Shown here piece by piece: positions 46,294-57,000 of a stretch of DNA of 64,000 nt; the first letter of the stretch is position 1; the number at the start of each line of letters is the position of its first letter. Under the pieces are notes generated by a model. It searched no databases. It saw only the letters and a list, made by a program, of their open reading frames with translations, and was not told where the DNA came from. The stretch is from Legionella brunensis (GTDB lineage Bacteria > Pseudomonadota > Gammaproteobacteria > Legionellales > Legionellaceae): NCBI RefSeq assembly GCF_001467025.1, contig NZ_LNXV01000009.1, positions 1 to 64,000 on the forward strand, written 5' to 3'. The position numbers and the translations under genes were made by a program.

Positions 46294-46549
46294 GATGTTT
46301 TCCTATAAGATTATCTTGCTTTTAGTTTAGTCCTTTTAGCTTAAGGAAAACTGAACAAAGTAAAATTTTGTAGCATGATGAATAAAAAACATCCTTTTTT
46401 ATTCAAGTTATTAATTAATAAATAAAATATTTTATACGTTCTGAACAACAAGATGCTGTTACCATTCGCTTTTCCTGTTTTAAGCCTTTGTAGACATAAA
46501 ATCATGGCCATGAATCATAAAAAAACGAAATTTCTCACATGCTGTTTGG

Positions 46550-48331
46550 CTAGTTTGGGGATGGAGTAGGGGTTGTACCAAGAGTGGCGATGATTTGCAT
46601 AATACCGAGATCGCCAGTTACCTTTCTACCTACCGTTAAGTGAATGTTGACTAATTGGGTGATTTTTTCTTTGCTATTTTGGTAAACGACCTTTAAGGGT
46701 AAGTTGATTTGCCATTGGTTGTCTGTGGCCTCGAGCAGTTTGGGTTGTCCCTCTAACTGGCTGCTCATTGTTAGTTTTTGAGTTTTAATTGCCTCGATGT
46801 TACCAGATCTATCCAAGGCAGCTTTAAATTCAAGCCAACCACTGTCTGTATAACAAGACTGTAACTGTTGCAGCTGGTTATCAATGGATTCACAGTTGAA
46901 GCTAAAGGATTGAAGAGCAGCCTGTTTTGTCCAATTTAAAACAAGCGTTTGATCAATAATTTTAGTTTCCGCAGGAATTCTGTAGTTACAATTGATAATT
47001 TCTGTTTGTTTTTGTTGCTCAGAGGTCAGGTATGGATTAACTTGAGCACTTGGAGGTTCTAGGGGTGCTTGTTCAGGTTGTTTTGTTTGTGTAGCTAATT
47101 GTTGATTGACGTCATTAGAAGCAACTTCTGTAAATGACGATGAGGCGGTTGTCGGTGAGAGTGAAGCAATACGTGGTGTAGCCATCTTTTCTAAATCATT
47201 GCTGATTTTCCAATCTACTGTGAAATTAATATTAAGCAGTTGAGTCACTTGGTTTTGGGCATTTTGATAAGAAACGCTTACAGGTAAAGTAATTTTCCCT
47301 CGATTATCATTATCTTGCCTATCATTCGCATCGCTCATGAGGGCCTGGAGCTTATTGACCGCAATGTTGTTTGATTTTTGTATGGTAGTCTGAATTTTTG
47401 CTAATTCTTGTTCTGTATACCATGCATTAAATTTTTCTACAGGGATATTCAGCATTGCAAAATCCGGATGCTGATTGGCAATCTTGTCTAACCAATTTAA
47501 AGTAAAAGCTTGCGCTAATTGTGTGTGTTTAAAGCTAGTTGCATTAGGTGGTTGCATTTTTTGAGTTAAAGCTGCTTGTTGCTTAGTGGGGCCTATGTCT
47601 ACACTGCGGGAAGATAGCCTTGTGGATAATAATGATACCCAAAACGGTTGGACAATTTTATGTGCCGCATCACCTGCATCTATAGTTTTTTGTGCCAGAA
47701 CGGAATAAATATTTTGAGCCATCTCCTCTATCGCTTTAAATTTTAGAGATAAAGGGGGAGTACGCGGTGTGGCAATCATTTGCATAATGGCCAGATCGCC
47801 TGTTATTTTCCGACCGACAGTTAAATAAATACTAAGAAAATGAACAACTCTTTCTTGATTGTTTTGATAAACCACTTTTAAGGGTAGAGTAATCTTCCAT
47901 TGATCATCCAGGGTCTCAATGAGTTGTGCTGGTCCATCTGCTTGGCTGCTCACTGCCAGATTCTGAGTTTTAATGACTTCAATATTCCTTGATTTAAGCA
48001 ATGCTGATTTAAATTGAGCCCAACCGTTTTCAGTATAACAGGCTTGTAATTGCTGTAATTGAGCATCGATAGAGGCTGAATGAAAATTGAAAGATTGAAG
48101 TGCGGCTTGTTCGGCCCAACTTAAAACAAGTGTTTGACTAACTGTGGTTTCCGCAGAAATTTTATAGTCACAATTAATGGGATTTGTTCGATTTTGAGGT
48201 TGAGATGGTAAATGCTGGGGAATTTGAGTATCTGATGAGACCTCGAGTGTAGAAATCGCTGGAGCTTGGAAAGCCTGCCCTTGAGTCCAGATTAAATGAA
48301 GTATTGCGCCATAGACTATATTTTTTTTCAT
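46550..48331 (-). CDS. Exported protein with three tandem IcmL/DotI-like domains
   Basis: The 593-residue protein has a signal peptide (about residues 1-21) and three copies of the C-terminal domain of the type IVB secretion protein IcmL/DotI. The plan is a VLxW(A/T)xxAA helix start, a Gln-rich helix, C-Y-T-x-x-GW-x-x-F-K-x-A-L, xxSxNI-x-x-I/V-K, then W-x-I-x-LP-L-K-V-V-Y-Q-N and T-V-G-R-K-x-x-x-D-L-x-I-M. Copies 1 (about 45-185) and 3 (about 455-590) are closest; copy 2 (about 270-400) is diverged. A single-domain IcmL is normally a membrane-anchored core component; this one is soluble and periplasmic. The start at 48331 gives a clean signal peptide. Confidence 0.75.
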   Translation of the reverse strand: MKKNIVYGAILHLIWTQGQAFQAPAISTLEVSSDTQIPQHLPSQPQNRTNPINCDYKISAETTVSQTLVLSWAEQAALQSFNFHSASIDAQLQQLQACYTENGWAQFKSALLKSRNIEVIKTQNLAVSSQADGPAQLIETLDDQWKITLPLKVVYQNNQERVVHFLSIYLTVGRKITGDLAIMQMIATPRTPPLSLKFKAIEEMAQNIYSVLAQKTIDAGDAAHKIVQPFWVSLLSTRLSSRSVDIGPTKQQAALTQKMQPPNATSFKHTQLAQAFTLNWLDKIANQHPDFAMLNIPVEKFNAWYTEQELAKIQTTIQKSNNIAVNKLQALMSDANDRQDNDNRGKITLPVSVSYQNAQNQVTQLLNINFTVDWKISNDLEKMATPRIASLSPTTASSSFTEVASNDVNQQLATQTKQPEQAPLEPPSAQVNPYLTSEQQKQTEIINCNYRIPAETKIIDQTLVLNWTKQAALQSFSFNCESIDNQLQQLQSCYTDSGWLEFKAALDRSGNIEAIKTQKLTMSSQLEGQPKLLEATDNQWQINLPLKVVYQNSKEKITQLVNIHLTVGRKVTGDLGIMQIIATLGTTPTPSPN

Positions 48332-48502
48332 GATGAAGTCCCTAATCAGCATATAACAATTTTGTGATAATAATGATTGTTAGTCCAGAGGTTTAGGTAA
48401 TGTTCTATTACTAAAGATAGTATCAAAAATGAGTAAAAATTCAGAGCGTTATAAATAGTAGCTTGCTTACTTTCTCTATCTATGTGGAGTCTTAAGGGAA
48501 AG

Positions 48503-49246
48503 TTATTGAGAGAAGCCAACTAGTATTTTTTTAAGACGTTGTGCGTCGTGAGGTGCACGACATTTTTCATCATTATCGAAATAAAAATAGACAGCTTTTC
48601 CATTTTCTTGCCAATTAATAATTTTCTGAGCGTATTCTGCTAATTTATAGTCTTCGTAGGATCCTTGATAGCCTTCCTTATTTGGACCATGCATGCGAAT
48701 GTAGATGAATTGACCGGTTACCACTTTAGGGGATTGATAAGTTTTATAATCATGAAAACAAAGTGTCATCTGATGGGTATTTAATAACTCGTAAAGTTCT
48801 TCACAAAACCAACTTTTGTGGCGGAATTCAAATGTATAAAGGTATTTTTGGGGTAAATTCTCAATAAAACTTCTTAAACATCCAATATCTAAAGGCCAAT
48901 ACGGAGGAAATTGAAATAAAATAGGTCCTAATTTTTCCTCAAAATGACTGAAAGATGTTAATAGCCGTTTCACACTTTCTGTCACATCATGTAATTTTTT
49001 TGTATGGGTGATATAGCGATTTGCTTTACAGGAGAAAATAAAATTTGCAGGAGTCAGTTCTAACCAGGTTTTTATATTTTTTTCTTTCGGTATTTGATAA
49101 AAACTATTATTAAGCTCTACGGTATCAAAGGTTGCAGCGTAGTAAGGTAATATGCAGTGAGCTTTTATTTTTTCCGGATAAAATTGACCAATCCACCCAG
49201 TATAGCTCCACCCGGAAGTTCCTATCCGACAATTGCTTCGCTGCAT
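48503..49246 (-). CDS. DUF72 (YecE-like) protein
   Basis: The 247-residue protein starts CRIGTSGWSYTGWIGQFYP and contains FDTVELNNSFYQIP, FSCKANRYITH, LGPILFQFPPYWP and VYFYFDNDEKCRAPHDAQRL, all typical of the DUF72/YecE TIM-barrel family. Members are uncharacterised; an endonuclease-like or tRNA-linked role has been suggested only by fold. It is monocistronic. Length is normal for the family. Confidence 0.92.
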   Translation of the reverse strand: MQRSNCRIGTSGWSYTGWIGQFYPEKIKAHCILPYYAATFDTVELNNSFYQIPKEKNIKTWLELTPANFIFSCKANRYITHTKKLHDVTESVKRLLTSFSHFEEKLGPILFQFPPYWPLDIGCLRSFIENLPQKYLYTFEFRHKSWFCEELYELLNTHQMTLCFHDYKTYQSPKVVTGQFIYIRMHGPNKEGYQGSYEDYKLAEYAQKIINWQENGKAVYFYFDNDEKCRAPHDAQRLKKILVGFSQ

Positions 49247-49408
49247 AAGATAACCATTATAGTATCCCTATTTTTAATATAGACAACTTGATTTGATTCA
49301 GACGCATCTTCGTTTTGCAGAATATTCTTAATAAAAATTACATTGACTTAATATTTCTATAAGACTGGAACGTTAAAATAGCGCCCGAGTTGCGCTTGGA
49401 AATTTGAG

Positions 49409-51115
49409 ATGAAGAAAAGAAAGGGTCGCGGTTCTCAAAAAAATCCGGTAGGTACCAATCAGTCAGCAATGCCAACCAAGAAAACTGAAGCTGCTACAAA
49501 TAATTCATTAAATCCTCCCGTGATTCCCCAACATGTTAAAGTCGCTAAAAAAATACATGAATTAGGTTATATTTATGCATTATATGGACTATTAGATGCA
49601 GAAGTAGTTGCTTATGGTAGCATCAGATATTTTTTTGATGTTCTCTTTGTCAATCAATCTTCTGGAAAATTAATTCATGATTGGCTACAGACTCCCTCAG
49701 GTTTGGCAATTGCGCTCGTAGAGTCCATCGCTTTTGCTAGCTTTTCAATGATTGCTAATACAAGTGACAATAAGGCGACTGGTGCATTCAAACAAGCTGC
49801 TGCGTCGTTTTGGCCTTATTGCCGTAATGCCGTTAGAGAGTTGAAGAAAACGAGTAGGGGGGTTGGTAATACATTAAAAATAGCCACTTTCTTTAAAGAG
49901 GTAAGCCTTGATTCGATGGTGATGCCACTTGGTCTGACTTTTGGAGCTGCATCTGTGTTAAACCGTGTGTGGTTTCAACGTATGGACAATCGACGAAGAG
50001 AGATGAAAGAGGGACTTAAGACACTTTATGAAGAAATCTCTGAACTTAAATTTGATTCCTCAATGCGCAGTAAACTTCAACAAGACCGAATTAATCTCCA
50101 AGGATATTACGAAAAAATACAATATCAATCTCAAACTGAGCAAAAATTTGCATATTTATCCGCCGCTTATACTGGGTTGATGGAGGGACTAGCTTTCTAT
50201 GTGGGGATATTGACGTTTATTTCATTTACTTCTCCTGCGTTTATTCCCATGGCTACTTGCTGTATCGCCTTTGCGATAATATCTATTGCTACTCGTATTT
50301 ATGAAGAGTATGAATATCAACGAAAATTTACAGTTGACAGTTTAATTATTAAGTTGCGCTTAAAACAAAAAGATATAGAAGCTTTAAATGCCTTAACAGC
50401 AGGTCAAATTGTGGGTGATAGTAATGAACAATATGAACGCATCTTTAAAGAGATTATTGAAATTAGTAATGCATTAGATGCAAAAGCTGTCTCTACTTTA
50501 AATAAGGTTCTTAAGAGTATGAAAGAAGGATTAAAGATTTATGCTTTCATCAACAAAATGATTTTTGGTGCAACGGTATTCCTCACTACGCTGCCAGCTT
50601 ATTTGATAATCGGTAGTGTAGTAACTGGTGTCTTAATTCTATTAGGTATGACGCTTAAAGCGATCATTAAACAGCACTGCCTGCTAAAGAAAGAGGCTAA
50701 TGGCCAATTACTCTTTACAGACGAGGGACAGCTTGCAGCGAGCCAGTTGGTAGAAAAGTTAATTCAGACTCATACTGCCGTTAGTACAACAAAGCCTTCT
50801 TCATTCCGTGCCTGGTTTGAAGTGACATGGAATTTTTTCTCAGGATTAGATAAGGGGCGAAAAAGCATGGGTTATCTACTTATGCTAACTTTTGCCGAGC
50901 TCAGTTTGCACGAAAATTACCAGGATTCTCCCCTCATGATAAAGCTCTCTGTAGGGCTTGGAATATTAAGTTCTCTTATTTTTTCTTTGCGAGTTTATGC
51001 GTTCAATTTTGGTGCAAACTTGCAAAAAGAACCGATACAATTGAATAAACATTCAAATGAGTATCAATTTGAAGAAATTCCCACGGGGAACGTGCCCCCA
51101 CAAATCATCGTCTGA
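49409..51115 (+). CDS. Unknown multipass membrane protein
   Basis: I do not recognise this 568-residue protein. After a basic, low-complexity N-terminus (about 1-45) it has several hydrophobic segments (near 90-115, 165-185, 255-300, 385-425 and 490-530) separated by charged helical loops. It lacks a signal peptide and has no clear transporter or enzyme motif. Membrane-spanning Legionella effectors of this kind exist, but no specific evidence was found here. A CTTAAT pair upstream has the wrong spacing for a PmrA box. Confidence 0.65.
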   Translation: MKKRKGRGSQKNPVGTNQSAMPTKKTEAATNNSLNPPVIPQHVKVAKKIHELGYIYALYGLLDAEVVAYGSIRYFFDVLFVNQSSGKLIHDWLQTPSGLAIALVESIAFASFSMIANTSDNKATGAFKQAAASFWPYCRNAVRELKKTSRGVGNTLKIATFFKEVSLDSMVMPLGLTFGAASVLNRVWFQRMDNRRREMKEGLKTLYEEISELKFDSSMRSKLQQDRINLQGYYEKIQYQSQTEQKFAYLSAAYTGLMEGLAFYVGILTFISFTSPAFIPMATCCIAFAIISIATRIYEEYEYQRKFTVDSLIIKLRLKQKDIEALNALTAGQIVGDSNEQYERIFKEIIEISNALDAKAVSTLNKVLKSMKEGLKIYAFINKMIFGATVFLTTLPAYLIIGSVVTGVLILLGMTLKAIIKQHCLLKKEANGQLLFTDEGQLAASQLVEKLIQTHTAVSTTKPSSFRAWFEVTWNFFSGLDKGRKSMGYLLMLTFAELSLHENYQDSPLMIKLSVGLGILSSLIFSLRVYAFNFGANLQKEPIQLNKHSNEYQFEEIPTGNVPPQIIV

Positions 51116-51189
51116 AATTGCTAAAACTATTCTATTGTCTTGTGCTGTTATATTTTTTGTTGCTAGCATTATTTTAAGCAAGAATAAGA

Positions 51190-51519
51190 GTGACTTTGGC
51201 AATTTTTTCAAAGGGTAATAAGGACGCATTAAAGGATGGTGGGCAATATTTTGGTGTGCCTTTACAAAATTATTTCGGTTGGTTCTTTGTCGTTTACATT
51301 ATCTATCAAATTTTTGCGGCCTACATTGCCAAATGGGATGTAGTGGATAAAAGTAAACAAGCTATTTTTGCATCCAAAAATTTTTAGAGAGAAGCCGTTG
51401 CTATTTATGGCATACAAGGCTTAACGCAATTGGTTGACCCTTTTGGTGCTTCAGTTCGTCCAGAAATCTATGGTTCGATGGCTTTAGTCACTGTATTTAC
51501 AATGATGTTCATAGTTTGA
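51190..51519 (+). pseudogene. Remnant of a carotenoid-biosynthesis-like (CruF/DUF422) membrane protein gene
   Basis: The frame from 51190 encodes DGGQYFGVPLQNYFGWFFVVYIIYQ, which resembles the GGxYFGVPLxNFxGWFxxxY signature of DUF422/CruF-type membrane proteins. A stop at 51385-51387 interrupts it, yet the same frame continues with sensible sequence (YGIQGLTQLVDPFG...) to 51519. The N-terminal two thirds of a normal gene are missing. The rest of the 51116-51632 gap holds nothing else except the hairpin listed next. Confidence 0.5.
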
Positions 51520-51580
51520 TTGGGATTAATTAAAATTAACCAATCATATAGCGATTGTTGAGTAATATCGGCAAGTACAA

Positions 51581-51616
51581 TGGAACTTCTTTGAATAAGT
51601 TTGTAAAGAAGTTCCA
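51581..51616. terminator. Hairpin between convergent gene ends
   Basis: TGGAACTTCTTT (51581-51592) and AAAGAAGTTCCA (51605-51616) form a perfect 12-bp stem with a 12-base loop just after the minus-strand gene that ends at 51633. It lacks a long T run, so terminator action is probable rather than certain. Confidence 0.55.
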
Positions 51617-51632
51617 TGATTGATTACAGTAC

Positions 51633-52550
51633 TTACAACATATTATTAGTGTAATAGCTCTCGACTTCTGGTCCTTTTCCAACCTCATATTTGTCACCTG
51701 GTGTTTTTCCTGTGATGCCTTTATATAAGTCATCGCTAACACATCCTGCTCGATGTAATGACTCAATTGACAATGGCTGGCCTTTACTCAAAGAAGTGGG
51801 TAATGTAATGCCAAGGTTTTCTGTGGAGAAATCCTGCAAATTTTGTGCAAGAGAGCTACCAGTTTGTTTGGTGAAGACTCCCGTTAAGCCACTGCGAAGA
51901 ATGCTACGGTATTCTTCTAACATAGCATCGATAGCCCTTTCGACTTTTCGCTCTGGTGAGAGGTTGCTGTTTTCAATATTATTTAATTTCTCAAGTAGTC
52001 TCTCTCCTTCCTCTCTTTTAGTGCCTGAAGTATTAATGGCTTGAGTTAGTTTTTCTTTAACATCCTGCCATTCGGGTATAGGGACAGAATTGTGAAGAAT
52101 TCCTTGGACATTTTGCAGATTACGAAGCTCTGTCATTTTATTCTTATAGATATCACTGTTGTGCACTGCTCCTAATTTTTTTGAATACGTTTCATAGTCT
52201 TGTTGATAATCACGAAGTTTTTGTTGGTATTCACGCAATTCACGTTGATACTGCTCGTTGGGTTTATCTACTTCTCGATATTTATCTTCTTCAGGGCGGT
52301 TATCATCAACCCATGAAGAGGAAAGCCCTCCCTCAAACTCGACCCACTCGCGAGTTGTGCGTGAAGGCTCCTCTGGTCGCGGCGGTTCTGGGGGTAACAT
52401 ATGATGTAAGTCTCGCACAAGACTTGAGATATTGATCTGTAAATTTTGTTGTAGGGTAATAATATTACCAGGAACATTATCCATGTTAACGTGGTTTAGG
52501 GTAAGTAAGTCATTCAAACTAATAACGGTACCACCGACTAAAATTTTCAT
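51633..52550 (-). CDS. Unknown protein with proline-rich and coiled-coil regions
   Basis: I do not recognise this 305-residue protein. The N-terminus is small and beta-like (MKILVGGTVISLNDLL), followed by a proline-rich segment PPEPPRPEEPSR (about residues 53-65), a Tyr/Gln-rich coiled coil (YQRELREYQQKLRDYQQDYE) and a helical C-terminal half ending VESYYTNNML. No signal peptide or membrane segment is seen. GGAGAG seven bases before the ATG at 52550 decides the start; a longer in-frame start at 52607 is less likely. Confidence 0.6.
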   Translation of the reverse strand: MKILVGGTVISLNDLLTLNHVNMDNVPGNIITLQQNLQINISSLVRDLHHMLPPEPPRPEEPSRTTREWVEFEGGLSSSWVDDNRPEEDKYREVDKPNEQYQRELREYQQKLRDYQQDYETYSKKLGAVHNSDIYKNKMTELRNLQNVQGILHNSVPIPEWQDVKEKLTQAINTSGTKREEGERLLEKLNNIENSNLSPERKVERAIDAMLEEYRSILRSGLTGVFTKQTGSSLAQNLQDFSTENLGITLPTSLSKGQPLSIESLHRAGCVSDDLYKGITGKTPGDKYEVGKGPEVESYYTNNML

Positions 52551-52627
52551 TTCGAAACTCTCCGTGTCAAGCTGTATATAAAGTATAGGCGTGAATGGGT
52601 GATTCATGGAGGCGTACGATTTGTGGA

Positions 52628-52650
52628 CCCCGCGGGTCGATGCCGCGGGG
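52628..52650. terminator. GC-rich inverted repeat, possible terminator of the barrel gene
   Basis: CCCCGCGG (52628-52635) and CCGCGGGG (52643-52650) form an 8-bp all-GC stem with a 7-base loop in otherwise AT-rich DNA. It lies just after the stop of the outer-membrane protein gene. No T tract follows on the minus strand, so its role is uncertain. Confidence 0.45.
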
Positions 52651-52691
52651 CTTCGTATGAATAACGGGCTGTTTGATATCGGTAGGAAGGG

Positions 52692-53408
52692 TTATTTCAC
52701 ATAGACTTCTTGAGGTTGATCGAAATTGTAAATTAGGCCAAATCCTACTTGTGCCGTATTAGGTTTAATTCTGGTATCTTTCAAAACCATGCCAAAAGGT
52801 TCGAATACGCTGCTAGTCACGCTTTTATAATTAATTTGGCTATAGTCCATCATGAGAGTCCATTTGGGTGTAAAAGCATGTCTAATCCCTAAACCATAAC
52901 GAATGCCGCTACGATTTTTTGTCATGCTGCGTATGGTTGGATCAGATTCAGAAATTTTTAACCGCCCATTAGCATATCCAATGCGACCATAAAAAAGAGT
53001 GTCGTTTGAAAGGAAATAGCCAGGTAATAGGCTGACGCCCGCACTGTGTTTAATAGTGAAATAAGTTTTCGAAAAATTCTGATGGATATATTCGTCATTA
53101 GTCAGCTGATATTTAACAGAGCTTAGGTTTCCATTTATTTCACCTGCCAAATAATATTGATTATGAGTCCAGCCATAACCTCCGAAAATAGACCCAAAAA
53201 CACCAACTCCAGAAAAGTGATTTTTATCGACAACACTGAATATCCCTTGTCGATCATCTGAGCCTGAGGTTCCTGTGCGAACGACAAAAGCTTTTTGGCT
53301 AAAATGCGCACCTTCTGGGCCCACGCTTGCGCCCGCGTAAAAACCAGAAAAACAGGGGGGAGTTAGCAAAAAAGAAGTAATGCCAACTAGAAGTCCTTTC
53401 CTTAACAT
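52692..53408 (-). CDS. Outer-membrane beta-barrel protein
   Basis: The 238-residue protein has a signal peptide (about residues 1-22) and then alternating amphipathic strands beginning FYAGASVGPEG and ending QVGFGLIYNFDQP, the pattern of small OmpA/Opa-like eight-strand barrels. Motifs such as YGWTHNQYYLAGEING and FYGRIGYANGRLKI fit the family of Legionella outer-membrane barrels. The ATG at 53408 is chosen because AAGGA precedes it; a TTG at 53423 would extend it by five residues. Confidence 0.75.
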   Translation of the reverse strand: MLRKGLLVGITSFLLTPPCFSGFYAGASVGPEGAHFSQKAFVVRTGTSGSDDRQGIFSVVDKNHFSGVGVFGSIFGGYGWTHNQYYLAGEINGNLSSVKYQLTNDEYIHQNFSKTYFTIKHSAGVSLLPGYFLSNDTLFYGRIGYANGRLKISESDPTIRSMTKNRSGIRYGLGIRHAFTPKWTLMMDYSQINYKSVTSSVFEPFGMVLKDTRIKPNTAQVGFGLIYNFDQPQEVYVK

Positions 53409-53517
53409 ATTGGTCCTTAACAAATTTTTAGATTGTTGATTGTATTGAAGAGAAGGGGGTAGATCAATTCTTTTGCGATTAGTTATCCAAGGATTTAAGG
53501 TGGTTTTCTACCAGTTT

Positions 53518-53952
53518 CTAATTTCTTAATGGTGCATTCATTGTTGGAGTGTTGGTTTTCTCCAAAATTAACTCGGTTATTTCTGCGCTAAGCATATTTC
53601 GCAATACTTCTTTCTTCTCAAAGTTCAGAAAATTACTGCCAGCGAGAAGATGTTGATAAATCTCATGCTCGTCGCTAAACGTGCAGGTGCATAGTCCATT
53701 AATTTCCTGTAGTTTTTGACATATAGATAGCAAAGTCGGATTGTTCTCTTCAAGCGGTAAAAGATCATGAAACTCCTTTTCGAGAGCTTCTCTTGATGCA
53801 TAGGTTGCTAGTAACAATAATGTATCAAAGACTTCGCGGCGATTGGTTTTTTCAACAGGGTCTTTTGTTTGTTCAAACAAATGATTGATCTCATTGATAA
53901 AGTCCTCATAGTTTTTCCTATACACAGCAATTTTTTCTTTAATTTTCTTCAT
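53518..53952 (-). CDS. Small unknown protein downstream of the giant effector candidate
   Basis: The 144-residue protein is helical and soluble, rich in Glu and Leu, with no signal peptide and no recognised family. It begins 67 bp after the 1404-residue gene on the same strand, with TAGGAG before its ATG, so the two are likely cotranscribed. A role as partner, chaperone or antidote of the large protein is possible from position only. Confidence 0.6.
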   Translation of the reverse strand: MKKIKEKIAVYRKNYEDFINEINHLFEQTKDPVEKTNRREVFDTLLLLATYASREALEKEFHDLLPLEENNPTLLSICQKLQEINGLCTCTFSDEHEIYQHLLAGSNFLNFEKKEVLRNMLSAEITELILEKTNTPTMNAPLRN

Positions 53953-54019
53953 AGCCTTACTCCTAGTAATGAGGTGATGCTTAAGAACAGGCAACCACCA
54001 GGATACCAATTTAGAGAAA

Positions 54020-57000
54020 TTATTTTAATGTGGTTTCTGCACTAAATTTATTCTGCAACTGGGGTGTGGATGTAAGAATTTCAGCCACTAAAGTATCAAT
54101 ATTGTTATCATGCAATAGGCATTGTTTATGAACTTCCTTAAGGGTGCCACAGCGAGCATATAACAAAATCATGTTCAAGAGTTGCTTTTCCAGTCCTGTA
54201 GAGTCTTGTATTTTTTTCTCAAGTTGAACTGGATTCACAATATTCATGACAATCTTGCCATCTGTCCCCTTTGCCACTGTTAAACAAGGTTGGCTATTTT
54301 CATCATGAAGAACGATTTTATAATCAAAGTCCATGACAGCAAACAATGAGTCAATCTGAAATTCAGCCTTCTTCAATTTTGTAAAAAATAAACTGTCATC
54401 ACTCTTAGCACTGACATTTACTCGTGCTTTATTAAAAAAAGAGGCAAGTCTTACTAGGGCACCTTTGTCTTTACTAATGGTTAGTGTTTTCTCCCCATGC
54501 GTATCGACTGTTGCTATTAAAGGAGGAATAGTGCCGCGTGTGATATTCGTATCATAGAGGGTGATTGTAGAATTGGGGGCACAATACTTAATGAGGTTGA
54601 TACTGGCAGTTTTATGCATGTCTATCAAACTCGTTGTATTGATGTGTCGGCCTTTATCGGCGGACCCCGTATTTTCCTCCACTGCTCGATCGTAAGAGCG
54701 TTTAACAACCTGAGGCATATCGTCAAGACAGGCACAAACTATAATGGAATTATTATTACTTCCTATGAGCTCTCTGTGAGAGGGTTTGTAAGTCACTCCG
54801 TCAACAATGATATTGGGCCTTTCAAGTTTTTTGGATCTCATCCTATCTTCAACAAGTTCACTGATAAGAAATGCACTGTCTTGTGTTCGAATAAAAACCT
54901 GCTCAATCTCCTGACTTTCAAAATCTTGCGTATAAGGTCTACATATTCCACGGTAATCATCTGTAGCCAGGGAAACATAATCCTTTTTATCTTGCGAGCT
55001 AATATATTGGCTTGAAATAGTACTTTTACCGCTGGCTGCTGCCCCTAGAAAGACGAAATCACGATTGTCTTTAGGTAAATAAACCGTTTTTTTCTCAAGC
55101 TTATGTTCCAGAGCATAGTTCTCAAAATATTTATTAAGAAAATCTGACATTGCCCGATTGGTCGTCTGTTTTCTTACTTTGTTTTTTTCAATTTCCAAGC
55201 AGGAGGCCAGTTTGGTTTGATAATCCCAACTGTCTTCTTTCAGTGTTGGGTATATTTCTACCATTCGATGATTTGCTTTTTTCACACACTGACTATATAC
55301 CCCCGATGTATCTAATACATCTAACGTTTGTGAAATTCTATGTTCAATCTCTGCAAGATCTACAAAATATTTGTCGTAAAAGGAGATAGAGAGTTTTTGT
55401 GCTAACTCATTAATTTCTTCGATATCGACACGATAATCCGTGATTAGTCTTGCGGCAATATGAAGTAAAAGAGCAGTTTGCATTTTAGGAACCAAGATAT
55501 CAGTTAACCATTCAACTTTGGCTACTCTGGCATGCATTAATTGAGAGTTTATATCACCTGACATGAAACCCGGTTGTAAAATGCGATTATGATCTTCTTG
55601 TAATTTTCTTTCACGATCACTCCATCCTCCAAAATTCTTAAGGGTCAAAACATGCCTCATATTGTAATGTTTTTGAGCTTCAACTTTGACTTCAGCTAAT
55701 CTGGTATGAATGTGCTTAAACGGGCTACTGGGAAGAGTCATAGTATCTTCCATTATCGGAGTTGTTTTCGTTTCAGGGGCAATTGTTTCCATGGACAATT
55801 TTTTATAGCCATCGGTGGTCAAGCCGCGCCTAATCCGTACACTGCCTAATTGTTTTGGAGACTCTGTTGGCGTGGGTTCAGTCGTATGAGATTGGAGAAT
55901 TTTAAGCAGTGATTTTTGTTCATATAAATGTTGAGCAGGGGTTTTATTTTGCTTTGTTGGATTAGGTAATTTAACTGTATTTGCATAGTTTGGATTGTGT
56001 TTTACATTATAAAATTCAATTCCGGTTAATAGTATTTCTTTAGCAAAATCACTTACTCCATGAATTTCATCGGTTAAGTTCCCCGGGATCACGTCCAAGA
56101 TCGTATTGTTTTTGTCATAAAGGATGGTCATAACATAATCGCTGGGATTAATATGGGTGTAGGCTATCTCGTTAAAATTATTTTTATCTAAGGGAGCCAA
56201 ATAATATTGGGAGTGAAACGCATTTTTCCCGCGTAAAATATACATAATTTTGACGCCTTTATTGCCACCAAAGTGCATGGCAATGTCAAATTTGTCGGTA
56301 GCCGAGCGGGTTCCATCAACTCCTGAAGATGCAAAAACCGTAGCAGTCCCAGAACGAACTTCATGTTTTTTGATGTTATTTTCTTGTCCTATCAGCAAAT
56401 GACTATCAGCAGAAAATTCGCCACGTCTCGTTAATTTTTGGGCGAGTGATTTGGTGGAATCCAATGCATCGGCAAAATACCCTCCGCGAAAAGAAACGGG
56501 AGCCTGGTGGAGATTTAAGTTATCATTTTCATAACTACGCAAAGTATAGTAATGGTGAGTATTGTTTTTCAGTTGAGTAGAAATATTTTCTTTAAGTTGC
56601 TCTCTAAGCAGTTTTGCAGGGACAATTGTTTTATTATTTTCATCAACTAATATTTGGCGAATATTTTTGTCATTTATGTCTCGTGCAACGGCAGTTTTTT
56701 GATCATTGACAAGATTGTTGATGAGCTCGACAAGATTTAGCTTCCAATATTTAGATGAATCATTCGAGTCAGCAACGTAATTAATGACTTTATCGCTGGT
56801 TGAATTAAATATTATTTTTCTAACAAACTCATAAAAATTACCGTAAGTACTTGGTAGAGTTTCACCAGGTTTGACCAGTGGTGTCTGAGCGTAATAATCT
56901 TTTAACCACTTTAAATGCTCAATCAAAGCACTTATTTTTTGATCTAATTCAGTATCTTTGGTACTAGGGTTGGCATCTAGAGATGCGACTAATTTAACTA

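Noticed and set aside
49327-49356. CTTAAT pair upstream of the multipass membrane gene as a PmrA box
   Set aside because: The TTAA cores are 20 bases apart, not 11, and the sequence between does not supply a middle core.
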